A DNA stretch of 64,000 nt, from NCBI GenBank assembly GCA_026874595.1, contig CM049315.1, forward strand, positions 14,907,664 to 14,971,663, read 5' to 3'. Under the pieces are notes generated by a model. It was not told where the DNA came from. It searched no databases and was given only the letters and a program-made list of their open reading frames with translations. This DNA is from Sipunculus nudus (Eukaryota; Annelida; Sipuncula; Golfingiida; Sipunculidae). The position numbers and the translations under genes were made by a program. This document shows positions 23,462 through 35,340 of this stretch, one piece after another; position 1 is the first letter of the stretch; each line of letters starts with the position of its first letter.

Positions 23462-24984
23462 CATTAATGACTGAAACAATAAAGTGGCCAATTTGCCCTT
23501 TATTTTTTTAATTACGGGCTGTGGAAAATATCAGGGCCAAAATTTAATCACTCGTAAAATATAGTGGGAATCTTGAAGAATAAAATCCAGATTAACCCGT
23601 GTATACACAAACATAAATCTTAGAAAAGTGACAGAAGTAAGATTATGTTAAACTCAGCCCCCTAATACCAACGCCCGGTCTTGCCATCTGGTGCCGCAGT
23701 GAGGCTGCCCTCCGGTGAAGGGTAACTCCTCAGCATGTGGGTTGCATACGGCCCAACAAATTATTAAGGCCATTAACACTGGGAGTTCAGCGGGTCTATC
23801 CTCGACGTCCACGGCAGAGTAAGTCTGACAAATTGGAAGTTTGGAAGTGCTGTAATGTTGGTCCGAGGCTTGTGGTTCTGTTGTTGGGTGGTGTAGCCTA
23901 ACAAGATTACCACGAGCCCATAAAAAGAAGAACTTCCTATATTCATTGAAATATGCCTTGAACATTTTTCTTTCTTTGGCTTTCATTTGGCACTGTGACC
24001 CTATTTTGCTCTTTGTGTGGTGTTACGAAATTTTGTTATCAAGAGCTCGTATAAAGCCACTACTGTGCGATACTGTCTTGCAATAAAAACACATCGAACA
24101 CCCGGTTGTGAAGTCATTCTGTTTTGTTGTATGACTAATGTGTTTCGTTTGTGTGTTTTGATCTTATGTAAGTTTGATAGTTGTAACAATATTTTGTACC
24201 AATAATCAGCCTGTACCCAGTAAACGTAATAACATTCTTGTATATATGTCATCGCATTCCAATTTGGTATAAAAAATAGGAAAATAATGACATAGTATGA
24301 GCATTTCTTTAAAACATAAATTGGAATGTTAAGAAAAATGCATGATTAGCTGTTTAGTTATCCCGATGACCCTGTCTTAAATGGGAGAAATAAGGGAGGT
24401 AATTTGTAAACTAGACAGATTGGAAGACAGGCCCCAAATAGATAGATGCCTGTCATGGTTGTGGCCAAGAAATATGGCTGCAACATTTTATGCTAAAAGT
24501 TGCTGCTGTTACTGGTAGATTTGGTAATATATTTCACATCATTTATTAATCACATAAAAATAAAATATATAGGATTTAGCCCATATAATAAATAGAAAAT
24601 ATCCCAATCAGCATGATTCTAAGTCCTGTCGAAATAACTGTCTGAAAATAATTCTTTTTAATGTAGTTTTCATTGAATTCCCTGACTCCAAGAAATCCTT
24701 GCAGATGATGTGAATGTTAAAGTGTGCTAAAATACTGATTTATCTAAAGGAAAGTGGAAAAGATTAATTTTTTCGCAGGAAGCCGTTAAACAAATCGTTA
24801 ATCACACACCAGTCATGTACTGATTTGTCTAAAAAATGTTACCATTGGTGATGTGGATCATGAGATTAACGATGTTGCACCATATTTAGAAACATGTGAA
24901 ATCAGGAACATCAAATAATTCTGCTCAATAAAGTATTCAATTAATTTCCCCAGCTGCAAGGACACCTTGCATATAATTGGAAGG
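23462..24984. other. No gene seen
   Basis: A 110-codon minus frame at 23654-23986 lies in a GC-richer patch but has no motif, no partner exon and unremarkable composition. The remainder is AT-rich. A 63-codon minus frame at 24858-25049 overlaps the next entry in another frame. Confidence 0.45.
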
Positions 24985-25419
24985 CTAAGGTGTTCTTTTT
25001 GACTGACTTGTCGGAAGGAAAATGAAAAAGACCATACTGGACCGGACAAAGTCGCTACGCACAGACGACGCCACCTGCAGATTAAAATACATGTAAGTTA
25101 TGCATGTGCTGAGTTTGACTGTGAAATTTGATGAAGAAGCAGCAGGGCTTCTGACGTCTGAAATAAAAATGTTACCACAGACGGAAGTAAACGTATTTCC
25201 ATATTTTAAACATATTTTAGCACAGGGGAAGCGAGTTAAATGTTGACTTCTTGATGCCTTTTGATCTGTCGGCAGACTTTCTTGATTAATCGGAATTGAC
25301 CATATATATGAATCCAGGAATGCCAAAACATCATTTGGTATATTCTTTATGTATATTTTTATTGCTTCCAACAGTCTAGGCAATACCTGTAAATATAATT
25401 GTCTAGCTTTCTGTTCCAA
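24985..25419 (-). other. Longest open frame of the window, 144 codons, unassigned
   Basis: The frame runs on the minus strand and ends at 24985. Its first listed codon is TTG; the open frame extends a few codons upstream to a stop without any ATG. The amino-terminal part (LLLEQKARQLYLQVLPRLLE) looks helical, the rest is serine-rich. A second minus frame at 24858-25049 overlaps in a different phase, which would fit a frameshifted relic, but there is no matching motif to prove it. I recognise no family, and no splice junction can be assigned. It may be chance, a decayed transposon protein or an exon. Confidence 0.15.
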
Positions 25420-26380
25420 TAGTAAGTGATACCGTCACGTCAAATGCGTGCCCGCAGCTGTGTTAAATTATACAAACTTCCAGACAAATTGACGAATAAA
25501 TAACATAAGAAAAGTTAATAATCTGATGGGTTCATTTATTATTTGCAGAGAAAATGGCTAAGGTCCCTTTCCTAGAATTTTGTATATAGAGATGTACAAC
25601 TGATCAGCCTTCCATGGATGTGTTTATTCGCTGAGGAATTTTTTTGCAAGGTAATGAAAGTTAGTGGAAAGAACAAATGGACGGGAATCCATAAATGAAG
25701 AAATAGCCATTTTTGTGTTTATCTATATGGTATCCCAATAACATCTTTCGGTAACAGTGCATTTTTAAACCTTTCTACCTTTGGCTGGGTTACATTCCTA
25801 TAACACTTATCATAACTAAGGAGAGATTCTTTTGAATAACCGTGTGATATGCTTAATATTTTAATTTTCTTCATAGCGTCGTGTTGGTGTTCGGGTAAAT
25901 TGTTTAAATTCAATTGGCTGTTATGTTCGATAACTTTCCTGAGATACAGTATTACGATCCAGTCTTTCAGGAAAGCTGCAGCTAAATCTGGAATGAAATG
26001 AGGGACTCTGAGAGAAACATGAACATGTTGGCGGGTTTTAAACGTGCTCTTAAGACACCTTTTTAAGTGTGAATACGGTTGAAGTGTAGTTGTAATATTT
26101 TCTAATCAGTGTAAACATTAACAAGATAAATATAATGAAATGACTATCAAGTCCATGTTAACATTCAAATTAAACATTCATGCTCCCGTTTGAAAAATAA
26201 ATAAAATTTAATCATATAATTATTTGAGTTTACGATTTCATTGTGTAATTGGATTTTATATTTTAACTGAAAAGACCATGCTGTGCTATTTATAAGGTGC
26301 TATAGAAATAAATATACTAATAACTTTCTTTAAGACTTGTGCGTATTATTCTCGATATTTCCTAATGTCAGTTATATGCA
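25420..26380. other. No gene seen
   Basis: AT-rich. A 64-codon minus frame at 25719-25913 has no recognisable domain. No repeats apparent by eye. Confidence 0.5.
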
Positions 26381-26665
26381 TTTATTTCATAAAACAACCC
26401 TAACATTACAATACACTTAATCAATACAATTACACAGTATAACAACAGTATAACAGTAAATCAATACAGTTACACAGTATAATAAATAAAGTGTACAGTA
26501 CCAGAATGTGTACGGATACTAGGCTTTGATCCTGGATACCACCACTGTCACATCTCAACATATCTTTAAAACATGTAATCCAGATGAACGGTTCACATAA
26601 ATCTTCTCAGAGAATAATAGTCCAATTCAAACCCTAAATCAATCTGTTGTAATCTAAAAGTGAAG
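26381..26665 (-). mobile_element. Truncated LTR fragment, family copy 3
   Basis: This matches the middle of the solo LTR at 7589-8463, from the tttatt of the polyadenylation signal to the tctgttgtaatc.aaaagtgaa segment. It carries the 40-bp internal duplication (tcaataca at 26421 and 26461) and a private insertion of about 30 bp near 26506. Both LTR ends are missing. It has the same minus orientation as the other copies. Confidence 0.8.
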
Positions 26666-27025
26666 TTAATTTTTATAACGTTCATCGAAACTTAAACTTT
26701 TATCGAAACATTCAGTTATTACTCTGATGCCTTTTTTTAATGTCTTCCGATTCATTTTTATTGCGTTCATCGGAACATCCCGTTGATACACTGTGATGAC
26801 ATTCTTTAATGACTTCCGATTCATTTTTATAACGTTCATCGTAACATCCCTTTGATACTCTGAGAGTTTCTTCCATGAAGTCTTGGTAATTTTTTATTAC
26901 ATCTTAATTTATCGTAACATTCCGCTGATATTCTAATAAATTTTCTTCAAACGTCAGGGTCATTTTTTATAATTTTCCTCGTGACGTCTGGGTTATATTT
27001 TTATAACTTTTACATGAAGTCCAAG
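26666..27025. repeat. Degenerate ~70-bp tandem repeat between two LTR copies
   Basis: Phrases of the form tttttataacgttcatcg.aac start near 26671, 26756, 26825, 26891, 26966 and 26998, spaced roughly 65-85 bp except for the last. Shared words include cgttcatcg, aacat.cc and ttgata.tctg. Copies are strongly diverged. The array fills the gap between the LTR fragment and the next LTR. Confidence 0.6.
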
Positions 27026-27105
27026 ATATATTCAGGACACATGTTATTGTATCTCCTTTTTCCGTAATATTTCGTGTTTTTACTTAATCTTCTCAGTGGT
27101 ACTGG

Positions 27106-27916
27106 TGTAACGGAACCTAATATAAACAGATCACGTATGCGTGATGAACACAAATTTTGTAATGGAGATAAAAAAAATCAGATTCTGTAACACAAGCCGG
27201 TGAAATGTCTAGGGGAATGAATAAAGAAGTCAGTGTTTTTTTTTGTTAACAAATATCTATTATTTATTCTTAAAACAACCCTAAAAATACAATACACTAA
27301 ATCAATACAATTATGCAGTAAAACAGCGGTATAGCAACAAGTCAATACAATCACACAGAAAATAATGTGCACAGTACCTAGATACTAACACCGTCACCAC
27401 GATAAGTTCTTTAAATGTACACTCTCGGAGAATGACAGTCAAGTGGAAAGTTCTTGTAACAACCTAGAAAGTAAACTGAAGTCCAAATGCATAAAATCCA
27501 GGAGAAAGTCTTTGAAAATCTATAATTGCCGTATTCGTCGGATAAGGTCCTAGAAACTGACACACGCTTCTGCGTCCGCTGGAATCTGCTCTGCTGCTCT
27601 CTGCCCCTTTTTAAAACACAGCCCCCTTATATACCTTCACACCCCAAGCCGAGAGATTTTCACTTCTCGAACAGTCCATAAGATCTTGCACAACACAGTA
27701 AACACGCGTTTCAGGAATTCTCTAGAAAAACAGCGCTGTGTATCTCCATATACCAGGCTCATCACGTGCCCTCGGCCAGGCGTGAAAACCCAAGGCTAAC
27801 ATGACAACGAGAGATCAACCAGTACGGATTAAACATAGAATGTAATACGCGGCAAGACACGAGTGCCATAACAGGAGTTACGTCCGTGTCACATAATAAA
27901 AAGAGCACCTGTAACA
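27106..27916 (-). mobile_element. LTR (probable solo), minus orientation, family copy 4
   Basis: It starts TGTAACGG and ends CTGTAACA, and follows the 7589-8463 copy in order throughout. On the minus strand it shows a TATA-like GTATATAAGG near 27626-27635, a polyadenylation signal near 27262, and the 40-bp duplication (tcaatacaa at 27302 and 27342). Flanking tetramers are ctgg (27102-27105) and ctag (27917-27920), a 4-bp target duplication with one mismatch. At 811 bp it is slightly shorter than copy 2. No internal retroelement frame adjoins. Confidence 0.78.
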
Positions 27917-30900
27917 CTAGATACGTATTCTTGGTATATGTCTTCATGGAGTTTTTCGATATAATTTTTGTAAAAGATATTCTGGACACGCGCTTCCCAC
28001 ATTGAGACCGTATGATATTTTTATATCTTCCGTCAGGGAGTAAGTTCGTATTTTTTTATGTTTCCTCATATGCCACGTTATATTCCAGATAACGCGCATC
28101 TCCTTGAGATGATAGTGGTAAATTTTATAACTCTGAATCTATCTGCCAACTTGAGACGAGACTAAACTATCGAAAAGCAAAGCGTTGGCGTGTTCTTTAA
28201 AATTTCACTCATACCCTCCCCAACAAATGAGAGGTTTGTCTTGATACGAATTTATATTAAGTGGCCTAGTTTGTAATGCCAAATCTACAAATCTTACGCT
28301 GTCATTTATAAATGTCAGCGGCTTAGCCGCTGTGAACCTCCGGGAAGATTATCCAAGGCTGGTCGTAAATAACATTAAAGACCCTGTAAATCCTTTCACA
28401 AGATACCCTTAATCTCGTGATAAGCATTTTTCGATTATTTTGTCCAGACAGTATCCGGATTTAATGAAGTCTGTTTCCAAACATATGGCATTTTCCCATA
28501 AAGTAAGTGGTTTCATAATTGGCTCCGGGACCCCTAATACTGACCCCTAGGTTGTCCCGAGCCGGAAATATGAATGGAGCTTATACTCCTCAGACAGAGT
28601 TGTATGTTTCCTTGATATATATCAATTAAGTGCAAATTGCCTGTGAATTTGCCTTACCAAATTTAATGAGATTAAGATCTCTGGTCAAAGCTTGGTGCCA
28701 ATTTTTCAATAAGTAATTAAACTGTTGCTTTGTTTAGGTCCATTGTAAATCCAAGCTTGATATTTTTCATAGTTCACTGCATATAATATAACATACGGAG
28801 AAAGAGGAAAATCATCAGTTCTGAACATCTCTGTAATATAAGTTAAGCTATATCTGGTAACACTCGAGACACGTAAGCTTAATGACCTTATTCCCAAATT
28901 AACTTAAACTGATTTTGAAATAATGGTAACTGTCACCAATATAACACAATTCAACACTTAAGATAACTGTCTATAACTGTTTAGACATAGCATAGTATGT
29001 CTTGTAAATCAATTCAGCATATGTTAATTCATTTATCAATATGTTTTAGATAGATAATTTGTGTCTAATGCAGTCCTTTCATAAAGATAGAACATGGAAG
29101 TTGCAGTCATTAATAAAACATTCCGAAAATAAGATGCAAGAGTCGGAAAAGTGCAAGCAGGTACCACCGACATGACAAAAGCGGGCTCGATTGTATATAT
29201 AAGTTATATATCAATTTTAATATCCTACAGCCTAACTTCTATAAAATTTTCGATCCCGAATTTCTTAGATCCAAGTCCCGTAAGCTTTATACTGTTTGAA
29301 AAAGTTTAGAATAATTGCAATCAATCAATTAGGCCTATTTAATCACACAAAACTGAAAGATTGAAATCAGGTGAAACCTGTCCATAATTGTATTCAAACT
29401 AAGCCCCACTATTTGAATGGAATTGTTGATTTTACTAGACGATTCATGGCAGCTGTTGGATATTTGACTTTGTAAGATTCATACATTTTCTGACTTTGTT
29501 TGGTTCGCACATATTCTGAGAGAGCAGGATACAGTCTTTGATAAAAAAAAAATCATAAAAAAAACAGAGAAAGGCCAGTGCTGATATATAGAACAGACAT
29601 GCCTATTAATTAGAGGGGGCTTTATTACCTTTGAAGCTGACGAGTTTTCCCTATTATTGCCAAATAGGTTATGCATATATGTGTCTATGTGATGATACCT
29701 TGGAGTGTAGGTCCTTTTTGACGTGTCAGGTAACAAGAAAATGAACTTGATCCTTTTTTTACATTGATACAATCTGGCCTATGTGCACTTGTTTCTCAAC
29801 AATTCGCAGTTAATGTCCCTTAAATATGGCTCCCCACTAAAATAAACTAATGATAGGGTTGCCGGCGCTCAAACAGGTCTTTCTGCAGAGATAAGATTTC
29901 GCTTAATGATATCTTGTCTCTTACGTTTCGGTGAACCGTTACAGCGACCCCTGGAAAGAAGCGACCCATGGGAACTACTTTAATTCTTGTCTTCATGAGC
30001 AGGGACCCTATTATGATACGAGTCGTGACTTTTATTTAATACAAATGTGCAGACAATCATTGCCGCTCTCATAGAACTGTGTTTATAGATGGGAATATCG
30101 ACGAATCTCCCAAAAAACGCGTTTATAGTAACCAACATGGGGCTTTATCAGGTCTGTAAAACCCCATTGTATCGTTATCTTGCTTCAGAGTGCTATGAAG
30201 TTTGGAAAGGGTTTATATTATTTGGTAACTCTCCCTCCGAAGACACACTTATTTTAAACATTATTTTAAGAATGTGATCAATAGTCTTAAACCTCTGGTT
30301 TTGTTAATGTTATGACATACATAAATCCTCCGGTGTTGTTAATGATGTGACATATAAAAATCCTGTGGGGTTCTTAATGATATGACATTTTCAAATACAT
30401 AATATCCGTTAGCTCAGACAACATTGCTTCGTTTTCAAGGGGAAAATTGTTATCAGTGCTGCGCTCTTTAGTAATTTAAAATTTATGATATGTGCATCAA
30501 CATATCATAATCACAGTTTAAATCTTTACTTAATGCCTTCAATTCCCAGTAAACTATGACTGAATTGCCCTAAGGATCATTGGATATTGATTCTCTGTAT
30601 CCTGAGGGCAGCTTTGGTATTTATTTGTCTATATATAATGAACTCAAGGTGAATTGTCATTTATATTAAAATTTATTTGAATACTGGTGTAGCTAATGAG
30701 GTACTCATTAATTAAAGCTCGCCATAAGTGAAAAAAGTCCTAAATTTGTTTATGAAAGATTAGGCTGAATGTTCAGGATAAATGAATTGCAACTCTATCT
30801 AGAAAATGTACAGTGGGTAATAAACTCATAAATTGTGTCAAACCCCATTCTATCACCGGTGAATTTGGAAAAAAGTGAAAAGTAATCCATTAGTAGAAAG

Positions 30901-32666
30901 TGAATATATGTAACTTGTTTAAGTGCAGTTTGCATGCATGGTTTTAGTAGAGTGAATTAACTAACTAGACCTATTACGAATTAATATTTATGGAGAATCA
31001 GACATTGTTAATCATTTTTTCCGGGTTTCACTTTCGAAATCGGATCTGGTTAAAATAATTGAACATCACAGTGTCACCACGTATCGTCGATCGCACGCTC
31101 ATCACTGTTTACTTATTAATTTCATTAGGCAATTATGGCTCCAATTTAATTATTTGATGAATTCTAAATCAGTCGACCGTATGGACGACAGGTTTGTTCC
31201 AGTACTTAATCCGTTTGGGGCATTCAAAGCAAATTTTATTCAAATTACTGCATTCGGTACCGGCTTAAATACGAATAAGTCTGGGCATCACTTAGCAAGA
31301 AAAGTTGATCCGGTAAAACGAGCACTACGGCTGAGCAAAATCATCTTCAATCAAATGTGAGTGGTTTCACACAAGAAAAAGAAATGCGTTAAGTGAATGA
31401 CGGAGAATTATGACCGTAACTTTGCATCAATTGCACTGTCGTAATAATCTGGTACAGTTAAACCAGAGAAACAAAAGCAACCCGGAATTCAGTATATACA
31501 TACCATGGACAAATTTTAAAAAAAGGTTTATTTTGGTTACAAGGTGATCATTCTTAGAAAAAATGCATTGTACAAACATTTTTTCTTGTCCTGTTAATTC
31601 AGTTTATGTAATTTTGATTGTTGAGGAATATCGTACCTTGTTCAATTGCCATTGTGGATTTTCGAGTGCACATATCAGAGGAGTACTATGACCAGATTTA
31701 TAGTTTGCCAGTATATCGCACTACCGAGCAGTAACAACCATGTAAAAGTTGGTTGGAGTAACGCTTTAATTTCCAGTATGTCCCCCAAACTTGTGGTCCA
31801 GGTTCAAATAGTTCCTCTTTTGGAAATTCCTTTCCATTCAAATTGGTGATTCCCTGTTTCTCTCAATTTTAGACGTAAAAATGTTTGTATATATATTATG
31901 TGCAGGTTAGTACTCAGGATTCAAGGAAATAGACTGCTAATTAAAAAAAGGTTTGCAATGATGCTATAGGATATAATAAGGTTTGCCATCCTGATCCCTT
32001 TAGTACTATAGGTCTGATTCAGGAGTCGTTTAATAGTGGATTATTCACGTCAATGAAGTTTTTCATGTAATATTCAACTTAAACCCTCTGTTGCAATTAT
32101 GTTGTTATTTGAAATTCGAAACTATAATTAATTGTTCTTTTTGGTTGCCGTCTCTTGTTGAACCGGACAAGCTAAATATTGACTAAATAAAAAAAAAGAA
32201 GTCACAGTGTTAAGTCATGCTGTACGTGTATCTTCTCCATTAGTTGTGTGAATCAGTCATAGGCCAACCATTATTTGAAGAGAGGTCGCAGGTCCTGGCT
32301 ATCTGTTTTCTCTTATGAGCTGACCTCAGAGAATTTGGATTGTTATAATCTTCATTTTCATGTTAAATCATGTAATAATCATGTATCTACGGCCTTCTTC
32401 ATTGTCAATAACTATCGTAAAAGACCCTAAATGGCTGGCACCCTCACCTCCAGATGAATTAAGGATTATTGTATAAGATTGTGCAGGCTAGTTTAATCCA
32501 ATATACTTAATAAACGGTGTTATTTATACGACCTTTATGAGACTGTTATAACATTCCGCTACAATTTCATACAACGTAGCACTTGGATAGTTCAGGGATG
32601 TTTTCCCAAAGTCCTTTTTTATGCACCCATGTCACTTTGGGCATATAAATGGAAAGAGATGACGTG
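27917..32666. other. No gene seen; two small perfect hairpins
   Basis: Hairpins: cagcggc-tta-gccgctg at 28316-28332, and ttatgatatgt (30483-30493) with acatatcataa (30500-30510). The rest is AT-rich with many short frames, none convincing. No microRNA I know is recognisable at the hairpins. Confidence 0.5.
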
Positions 32667-32701
32667 ACACACACACACATATACACACACACATATATAT
32701 T
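32667..32701. repeat. Mixed (AC)n/(AT)n microsatellite
   Basis: Alternating blocks of AC and AT dinucleotides, about 35 bp. Confidence 0.9.
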
Positions 32702-32724
32702 TAATAGAAGAAATTAACGTTAAT

Positions 32725-33038
32725 ATGAAATATAAGGTTCCAGGATTAGACGGGCAATGATTTCAAACGTGTCCGATAATTTATCAATTGATACAAAATT
32801 GCTTTTAACAGGTGAAGTCAGAACCCGTAATATTTATTACATAGATAAGAAGAAAGGAATTTTTGTAATACGTGAACATACATGAAATATAAGGTTCAAG
32901 GATTAGACGGGCAATGATTTCAAACGTGTCCGATAATTTATCAATTGATACAAAATTGCTTTTAACAGGTGAAGTCAGAACCCGTAATATTTATTACATA
33001 GATAAGAAGAAAGGAATTTTTGTAATACGTGAACATAC
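32725..33038 (+). repeat. 157-bp tandem duplication, two nearly identical copies
   Basis: The segment beginning atgaaatataaggtt starts at 32725 and again at 32882, a 157-bp period. Over the full unit I see one difference, ggttccagg against ggttcaagg. Unlike other repeats in the window it is almost undiverged, so it is either a very recent duplication or an assembly artefact. The unit is not coding. Confidence 0.92.
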
Positions 33039-33117
33039 ATTTCTTATCTTCCTTTGGGTCAAATATTAGCAAGTGTCGTATTATTCGGTTAAGACCACGT
33101 TAACCACGTTAGGAGAC

Positions 33118-33343
33118 AGAAAAGTTTGTATGAATAAAGTTGAGAAGAAGTGAAAAGAGTTGAGAAGTAAAATAGAGTTAAATAAAAAGAGATATGAAAA
33201 AGTGAAGAAGTAAAAAAAGAGAATGAGAATAGATAACATGAGAAAAAATAAAAAAAAGTGAGATGAAAAGAGATGAGAAGTGAAATAAGAGTTATGGAGA
33301 AAAAAAAGTTAGAGGAAGTGAGAAAAGATAATGAGAAAAAAGT
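33118..33343 (+). repeat. Purine-rich, nearly cytosine-free tract
   Basis: Over 226 bp I find a single C (at 33237). The sequence is built from words such as gagaagtgaaaagag, aagttgagaag and atgagaaaa, without a fixed period. A less pure purine-rich zone continues to about 33405. It begins about 80 bp after the 157-bp duplication. Confidence 0.85.
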
Positions 33344-33405
33344 ACCATGAAAAGAAATAAAAAGAGAGACGCCAAGATATATGATCAGAAGAGTTAAGAA
33401 GATAA

Positions 33406-34422
33406 GTTAACATGTGGTACCGGTCAGACGGACAAGAAAGCGGGTCTCCAAGCTTCCGTCTGATATACCGATCGTCACTTCAATCATTTTAAAAAATAAA
33501 CTACGGAAAAACGGTTATGTATACCATAATAATTAAACCTGAAAAAGAATCATTTCTTGGAAATGTTAGGCTCATGACCGGAAAAAATAGTGATAACAAC
33601 AGAAGCAGCTGGTTAGTAACAAGTAGGCGACCAAGGGAAGAGCGTATAGGTCTGCAATTTACGGAGAGCCAGCCCCTGACGTGATGCTGATTCCACTCCG
33701 ACATTACATGGTATTTGCGTGGCTGTTAATCCTAACAGCAAGCTCAGCAGGTAGTCGTCACACCAGCAGAGAGGGTTTGTTAAAGGTCAGTCCGACTCGC
33801 TTCCCCTTACCTAAACCCTAGGCTCCCCGCCGCCCCTGCCATTCAAAGAACCAATTACTGACATGTGCCTTACCGTTAGCCCTTCCCGTCCGCAGCGCAA
33901 CATATTTTGTAATGCTCTCTTATTCATCTGCGACCAACATGTGCTATGAAGGGACATGCTTCAAATGTGGATAACTTGCATCTGTTAAAAATCGTTTTAT
34001 CTAAGTCTTTTAGGTCATGCATGGACACTAACAGCTAATTTATAATAATTAGTTTTGTCTATTTAACTATCAAATTAGGACAAAGACATTGTCATTGTAC
34101 CTAATTAACCTTTCTGACAATGACCATCATCCCTCCTGACAACCATTAGTGCTCCTGATATTACCTGTTTCATAAGTAACTGAAATCGTTCACCATTATT
34201 GTTTACTTCATTATTATATTAAGCTTTGCCCCAGTTTGTTATTAATTTCCTTTTCTTCTTATTAATTACAGTCATTATATAATTATTCAGTAAAACTATT
34301 TGTACCAGTTTAAAATCCACGGTTCTGTCAGATAAACAGTTTTGTAACTGGTCTGGACTGAATGTCGCATATTTTAATTCTGAGCATTTCGCTGGGACTT
34401 TTCCATGTGAAAGGTAAAAAAA
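33406..34422. other. No gene seen
   Basis: AT-rich sequence with a GC-richer patch at 33650-33850. No repeat or coding signal recognised. Confidence 0.5.
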
Positions 34423-35340
34423 CAACTGACCCGTGGGTCATGAAGCTCGGCCGACTGACATGTTGATAATGTCCTTTACAACTAATTAAGATCATTGATG
34501 ATGCATATTAGCTTAAGTTCATCAAGACCCATAAGCACAACAAATTTGATGACAATCCAACTAGCCTTTCATGAGGAATCTGGCAATTTGTGTGTATTTT
34601 GCATTATTTCTTGGATGCTCAAACATACCCCAAAACTCTGAGAATATAGGTTAACTTTGACCCAATTTCAGGTTTCTGGGGAGAACTTTTGAGGAACTCT
34701 CAGGATGTCAAGTTAGAAGATTCTGGGCCCTATTATGATTTGTGCCCTACTTTGGTATCAATTATTCTGAGGGGTGCTTACAAGCCCCATAGCTCAGAAA
34801 ATATATGTAACAGAGATCTTAATTCTTGTTTCCAAGGAGACTTTTACAGATCTCCATGGATGTCAAGTTTGAAGATTCTAGGACCAATGGTTACAATTTA
34901 ATCGATCTCTGTTGAGGGACGACCGCATCTTTAAAGGTCTCATAAATAGAGAAGAAAATTGTTATTTTTTTTAATTTAGGTGGTGCTACCAGTCCGCAAG
35001 AACTGATGAAACACTCCATGATGAATATTCATGCAAAGAGTCAGGGTGATCAATGCAATAGTTGTACAGATACTGAAGCATTGTATCAAATTTTTAGTTA
35101 TTTTGGGAGGTACATGCAAGCCCCATAGCTCGGAGGTATGGGTAACAGAGACCTAATTTCAGGTTTCAATGGAGATTTTTATGGACCTCCCAGGATGTTA
35201 AGGAAGAAGATCCCATGTCAAATAGTTATGATTTGTGCCCTGATAACAGACGAAGGTCTCAAAAATAAAGATAAAAATGCGTAAAAATTCAAAGAAGTCC
35301 AGGGGGCACCACCATTCTGCAGAACTTATTTTAAAGGGTA
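34423..35340 (+). repeat. ~335-bp unit array, cluster 1, with leader
   Basis: A leader (acccgtgggtcatgaagctc, about 34425-34465) resembles the one at 38388. It is followed by repeats of a unit with the ordered words ccccatagctc, gtaacagaga, caggtttc, ggatgt.aag, gatttgtgccc, aaggtctc, then a ggtgg..caccag segment. Full units start near 34785 and 35121, spacing 336 bp, preceded by a partial unit near 34636. The open frames here have stops and no conserved reading frame. It is probably part of a larger dispersed repeat. Confidence 0.8.

Noticed and set aside
23654-23986. 110-codon minus frame as an exon
   Set aside because: GC-richer than its surroundings, but no motif, and splice sites cannot be assigned with any confidence.
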